Source: Sulfuritalea sp.
GTDB taxonomy: Bacteria; Pseudomonadota; Gammaproteobacteria; Burkholderiales; Rhodocyclaceae
DNA: 8,113 nt
Assembly (NCBI GenBank): GCA_022843505.1
Contig: JALHNN010000098.1
Coordinates: forward strand, 1-8,113
Reading direction: 5' to 3'
Shown one piece after another: positions 5,700 to 8,113 of the stretch. Numbering within the stretch: position 1 is the stretch's first letter; every line of letters starts with the position of its first letter. The notes beneath the pieces are model-generated. The model was not told where the DNA came from. It made no database searches and saw only the letters and a program-made list of their open reading frames with translations. The position numbers and the translations under genes were made by a program.

Positions 5700-8113
5700 C
5701 TACCTGACCTTTGCAAAAACCTCTGTTGGATGAAGTGCCCCCTCCACATTCACCACCATTTCTGCCACCCGCCTACCCTGCTCTTCTGGGTCAAGGCCAA
5801 AATCGAACATCAGCGACGCACGACTGCCATAACCAGAACCAGCGGCGACGGCACGCCAATACGAAACTCCTTGGTCCAAACGTACGGTCAGACGGAGCCC
5901 AGAGCTGAAATCAACCTCCAAAAGGCGCCCATGATGCGTTGCGGCTTTCCCCGCGACGTGCAGTTCTACGTCGACACCCAGATATTGGAGCGTATGAGTT
6001 GCCACTTGATCGCGTAAATGGATATCCGGCCAGTCAGCCCAAACCACGCTACGCGGAACGCTTTCACTCAAAGTCCGTTGTTGAGTTGTTGCAATGGCAA
6101 CCATTGGATTGGCCCAACGCTCACGACCAACCAGATCGCGTAATCCGATGATCAACTCGGACAGCAAGGCAATCGATACTGGTGTGAAAAGGTAGCGATC
6201 CTGATATCGAATTTTCGCAACATCCGCACCGCTATTTGAAAGCAGCGCATTTGATGCGGGGTGCTGCTTCCCCACCATGGACCAGAATCTTCGGCCAAAA
6301 CCTTGAAGTGGCCCGTCAAGTTGGTGGTGGATTTCAATTTCACGATCGCCGGGGTCTGAAGCTTGAGGACGCAGCTCGGCCGCTGAAATGGAAATTCCGT
6401 TTAGCGCCAGAGGTGCAAGGCCGCTTCCAGTGATCAGTGGCAATGGTGATATTGCCCAGTTCATCCCGAACGCGCTGGCGGATGCTGCGCCGATTGCCCA
6501 TCTTGCGCTAGCGTTACTGCCAATCACCTCGGCGAGCACCGCCCCCCCTTTGATAACAGGCACATCAGCTACCACAACAATGTCGATTCGTGGATGATGG
6601 GCCAAACTGGACAACAGGAAACGATCTGATTCCCCAGCAGCCTCAACGCAGGACCGAGGAAGGACAATAACGACGTCCCGATCTTGCCCTGCTAAACGAT
6701 ACGCGAGATGTCTTAGCGGGGACGGTCCGATATCCCAATCCTCTATTTCACCTCCGCAAAATAGCCGAACCTGACTGGCACTGTTCCTGTTGCTTTCACG
6801 CCAAATCGCCTCTGACAATCTGGCATATTCCGGATGGGAACCAGCGCCGAAATAAGCCATTGAGTCTGGCAGAGCCATGGCATTCAGCCATTGATCAGTC
6901 AACACGTTCAACGCTGCCCGACGATCCAAGCTATCGGCTGCAAAGCGCTGGTCAAAATCCAAGACACAATGAGGACAAGCGCTGTCGCAACCTGCTACAC
7001 AGTCCAAACGTCTGCGTGCTTCGCCGAAAACACGCTCGATAAACCGGTCAGCGCTTGATGCATAGCCAGCGGCAAATCGATCATAGATCAGAATTGACTG
7101 ACACTTGATGCCGGCCTCTGGTTTGGCCTCCTTTACATCACAGCCGAGTTCGGTAGCTTGCACCCCCAGAAGCTCAGCAATGCAATCGCGCAGAGCTACC
7201 GCCAAAGTTAGTGCAGGTACCCGATCATGCAGCCAAACGCCATTCTCGGTCTTGAGTTGCAACTCCAGGACATCGGTGTAAGCCTCATGGCCCAAAGTCA
7301 GGCCCGCCTTGATCTTCCAAGGTTCGTGGCTACCAGGGCATAGAGTTTCGCCTGCACGGGCGCCGCGCAGCTTGCGATGGGGCTTTTGGAATCCGGGCGG
7401 AAGGGGCTGATCTGGAGTCATCGGCTCAGCGCGACCACAAGCCAGGCACAGCGCATATCCCCCGCTGTTGATACCTCGCGATTGATGGAAAACGTGGCCG
7501 CGCGTTGTGACGCGGAACCGGCCAAGTTCAGGATTCGGCAAGGGCATCCAGTCGCCTTGGGCGCTGATCCAGGGAGCTTCCACCGGTACAAAATGCTGCG
7601 TGGTGATGTCGTTGTCGGGGTCCTCGTAGAAATCCACTGCAAACCCAGCGGGCTCTAGAAACTCACGTATATCATCAGAGCGTATTCCATTCCCGCACGC
7701 ATGACAGTGCCTGCTGGCATCGAGGCTGTGGCTGGAGCCGCTTGCGCCACAATGATGGCAACGCCATACAAAGCGAATATCCTGAATCTCGCGAACATCC
7801 TGCTGTGTCGCTGGAATGTGCCAGTTCAAGGTAATTCCGGCTGAGCGATAAACCAGCCCATCCATTACGATCTCAGAGCCAGGCGCATATTCTCGCAGGG
7901 CTGTAACCCGGTCCCGGCTGGCCAGCTCACGCCGTCGGTAGCGGTTGTCCTCCCTGCCACCCTCCTTTCCGCGCTTCATCCTCTTGAACTGCCCAACCGT
8001 CAGGTTATCGAAAGCCGCTATATGAGTCGGAAAGCCATAACCCGGCAAGAACCCTTCAGTTGCAAGTTCCCGCAGCAGGTATTCACCTGACATCCTGTCC
8101 TTATGCAGCAGTA
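5700..8113 (-). CDS. DUF1998/MZB-type large helicase protein, C-terminal part (runs off right edge)
   Basis: The frame is open to the right edge. An ATG at 8093 exists, but in-frame codons continue upstream of it, so the true start and the helicase motor (Walker A, DEAD/H motifs) should lie outside the window. The opening stretch (EGFLPGYGFP) matches the linker after the helicase C-domain in large DUF1998 helicases. Numbering from Met at 8093, a zinc-ribbon-like CxxC...CxxC is at 112-133, a second possible metal site (C216, C219, C252, H256) follows, and the MZB-like cluster C365-x3-C369-x3-C373-x2-C376 leads into VLDFDQRF and DSLDRRAAL, a DUF1998 hallmark. Residues about 415-797 alternate strands and helices, with DRYLFTP (632-638) and a final LDQGVSYWR, perhaps a phospholipase-D-like fold, but no HKD motif is seen. 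Such proteins occur in DISARM, Druantia, Dpd and similar defence loci; which one cannot be told here. The stop is TAG at 5700-5702. Base composition is lower in GC than the genes to the left, suggesting transfer. Confidence 0.8.
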   Translation of the reverse strand, partial: LLHKDRMSGEYLLRELATEGFLPGYGFPTHIAAFDNLTVGQFKRMKRGKEGGREDNRYRRRELASRDRVTALREYAPGSEIVMDGLVYRSAGITLNWHIPATQQDVREIQDIRFVWRCHHCGASGSSHSLDASRHCHACGNGIRSDDIREFLEPAGFAVDFYEDPDNDITTQHFVPVEAPWISAQGDWMPLPNPELGRFRVTTRGHVFHQSRGINSGGYALCLACGRAEPMTPDQPLPPGFQKPHRKLRGARAGETLCPGSHEPWKIKAGLTLGHEAYTDVLELQLKTENGVWLHDRVPALTLAVALRDCIAELLGVQATELGCDVKEAKPEAGIKCQSILIYDRFAAGYASSADRFIERVFGEARRRLDCVAGCDSACPHCVLDFDQRFAADSLDRRAALNVLTDQWLNAMALPDSMAYFGAGSHPEYARLSEAIWRESNRNSASQVRLFCGGEIEDWDIGPSPLRHLAYRLAGQDRDVVIVLPRSCVEAAGESDRFLLSSLAHHPRIDIVVVADVPVIKGGAVLAEVIGSNASARWAIGAASASAFGMNWAISPLPLITGSGLAPLALNGISISAAELRPQASDPGDREIEIHHQLDGPLQGFGRRFWSMVGKQHPASNALLSNSGADVAKIRYQDRYLFTPVSIALLSELIIGLRDLVGRERWANPMVAIATTQQRTLSESVPRSVVWADWPDIHLRDQVATHTLQYLGVDVELHVAGKAATHHGRLLEVDFSSGLRLTVRLDQGVSYWRAVAAGSGYGSRASLMFDFGLDPEEQGRRVAEMVVNVEGALHPTEVFAKVR

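Noticed and set aside
5496..5700. tRNA gene, attachment-site repeat or CRISPR array at the junction
   Set aside because: I looked for cloverleaf-like segments, direct repeats and regularly spaced repeats and found none.
5329..5733. 134-codon plus-strand frame across the convergent intergenic region
   Set aside because: It begins inside the c-di-GMP gene in another frame and continues into AT-richer non-coding DNA; no family resemblance and no ribosome binding site.
8091..8093. ATG at 8093 as the start of the helicase-type gene
   Set aside because: The reading frame stays open upstream to the window edge and the first residues match an internal linker of large helicases, so the gene is cut by the window rather than starting here.

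Overview
The window looks like a piece of chromosome from a high-GC proteobacterium that oxidises hydrogen. A Rhodocyclales-like or other betaproteobacterium would fit. This rests on the HupT/HoxJ and HupK/HoxV style genes, the strong G/C third-position bias on the left, and the elaborate c-di-GMP protein. The assignment is an inference, because no rRNA or other marker gene is present.

Left part (1-2006, minus strand): two genes overlap by ATGA. The first transcribed is a soluble PAS histidine kinase of the HupT/HoxJ type, which controls uptake [NiFe]-hydrogenase synthesis in response to H2. The second is the start of a HupK/HoxV-like protein, a degenerate relative of the hydrogenase large subunit that helps assemble the active site; it runs off the left edge. 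Together they suggest the edge of a hup/hox/hyp cluster continuing to the left.

Middle (2007-5495): a 348-bp divergent intergenic region, containing one doubtful 30-codon ORF with a good ribosome binding site, separates the kinase from a 1046-residue membrane c-di-GMP protein on the plus strand. Its order is signal/TM segment, periplasmic PhnD-like binding domain, TM segment, PAS, GGDEF, EAL and a C-terminal zinc-binding CZB-like domain. Both catalytic domains look intact, so it appears to combine three sensory inputs with opposing synthesis and breakdown of c-di-GMP.

Right part (5496-8113): base composition drops abruptly after the c-di-GMP gene. I counted 44/60 G+C in a sample line of that gene, 79/170 in 5531-5700, and 32/60 in a sample line of the right-hand gene. 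The right-hand gene, on the minus strand and cut by the right edge, is the C-terminal part of a large DUF1998/MZB-type superfamily 2 helicase protein with several cysteine clusters and a long C-terminal region. Such proteins are common in anti-phage defence islands (DISARM, Druantia, Dpd and relatives). The window therefore probably captures the junction between a metabolic core region and the 3' end of an acquired defence-type operon that lies mostly to the right. A 21-codon frame at the junction resembles the first residues of a CBS-domain protein and may be a gene remnant.
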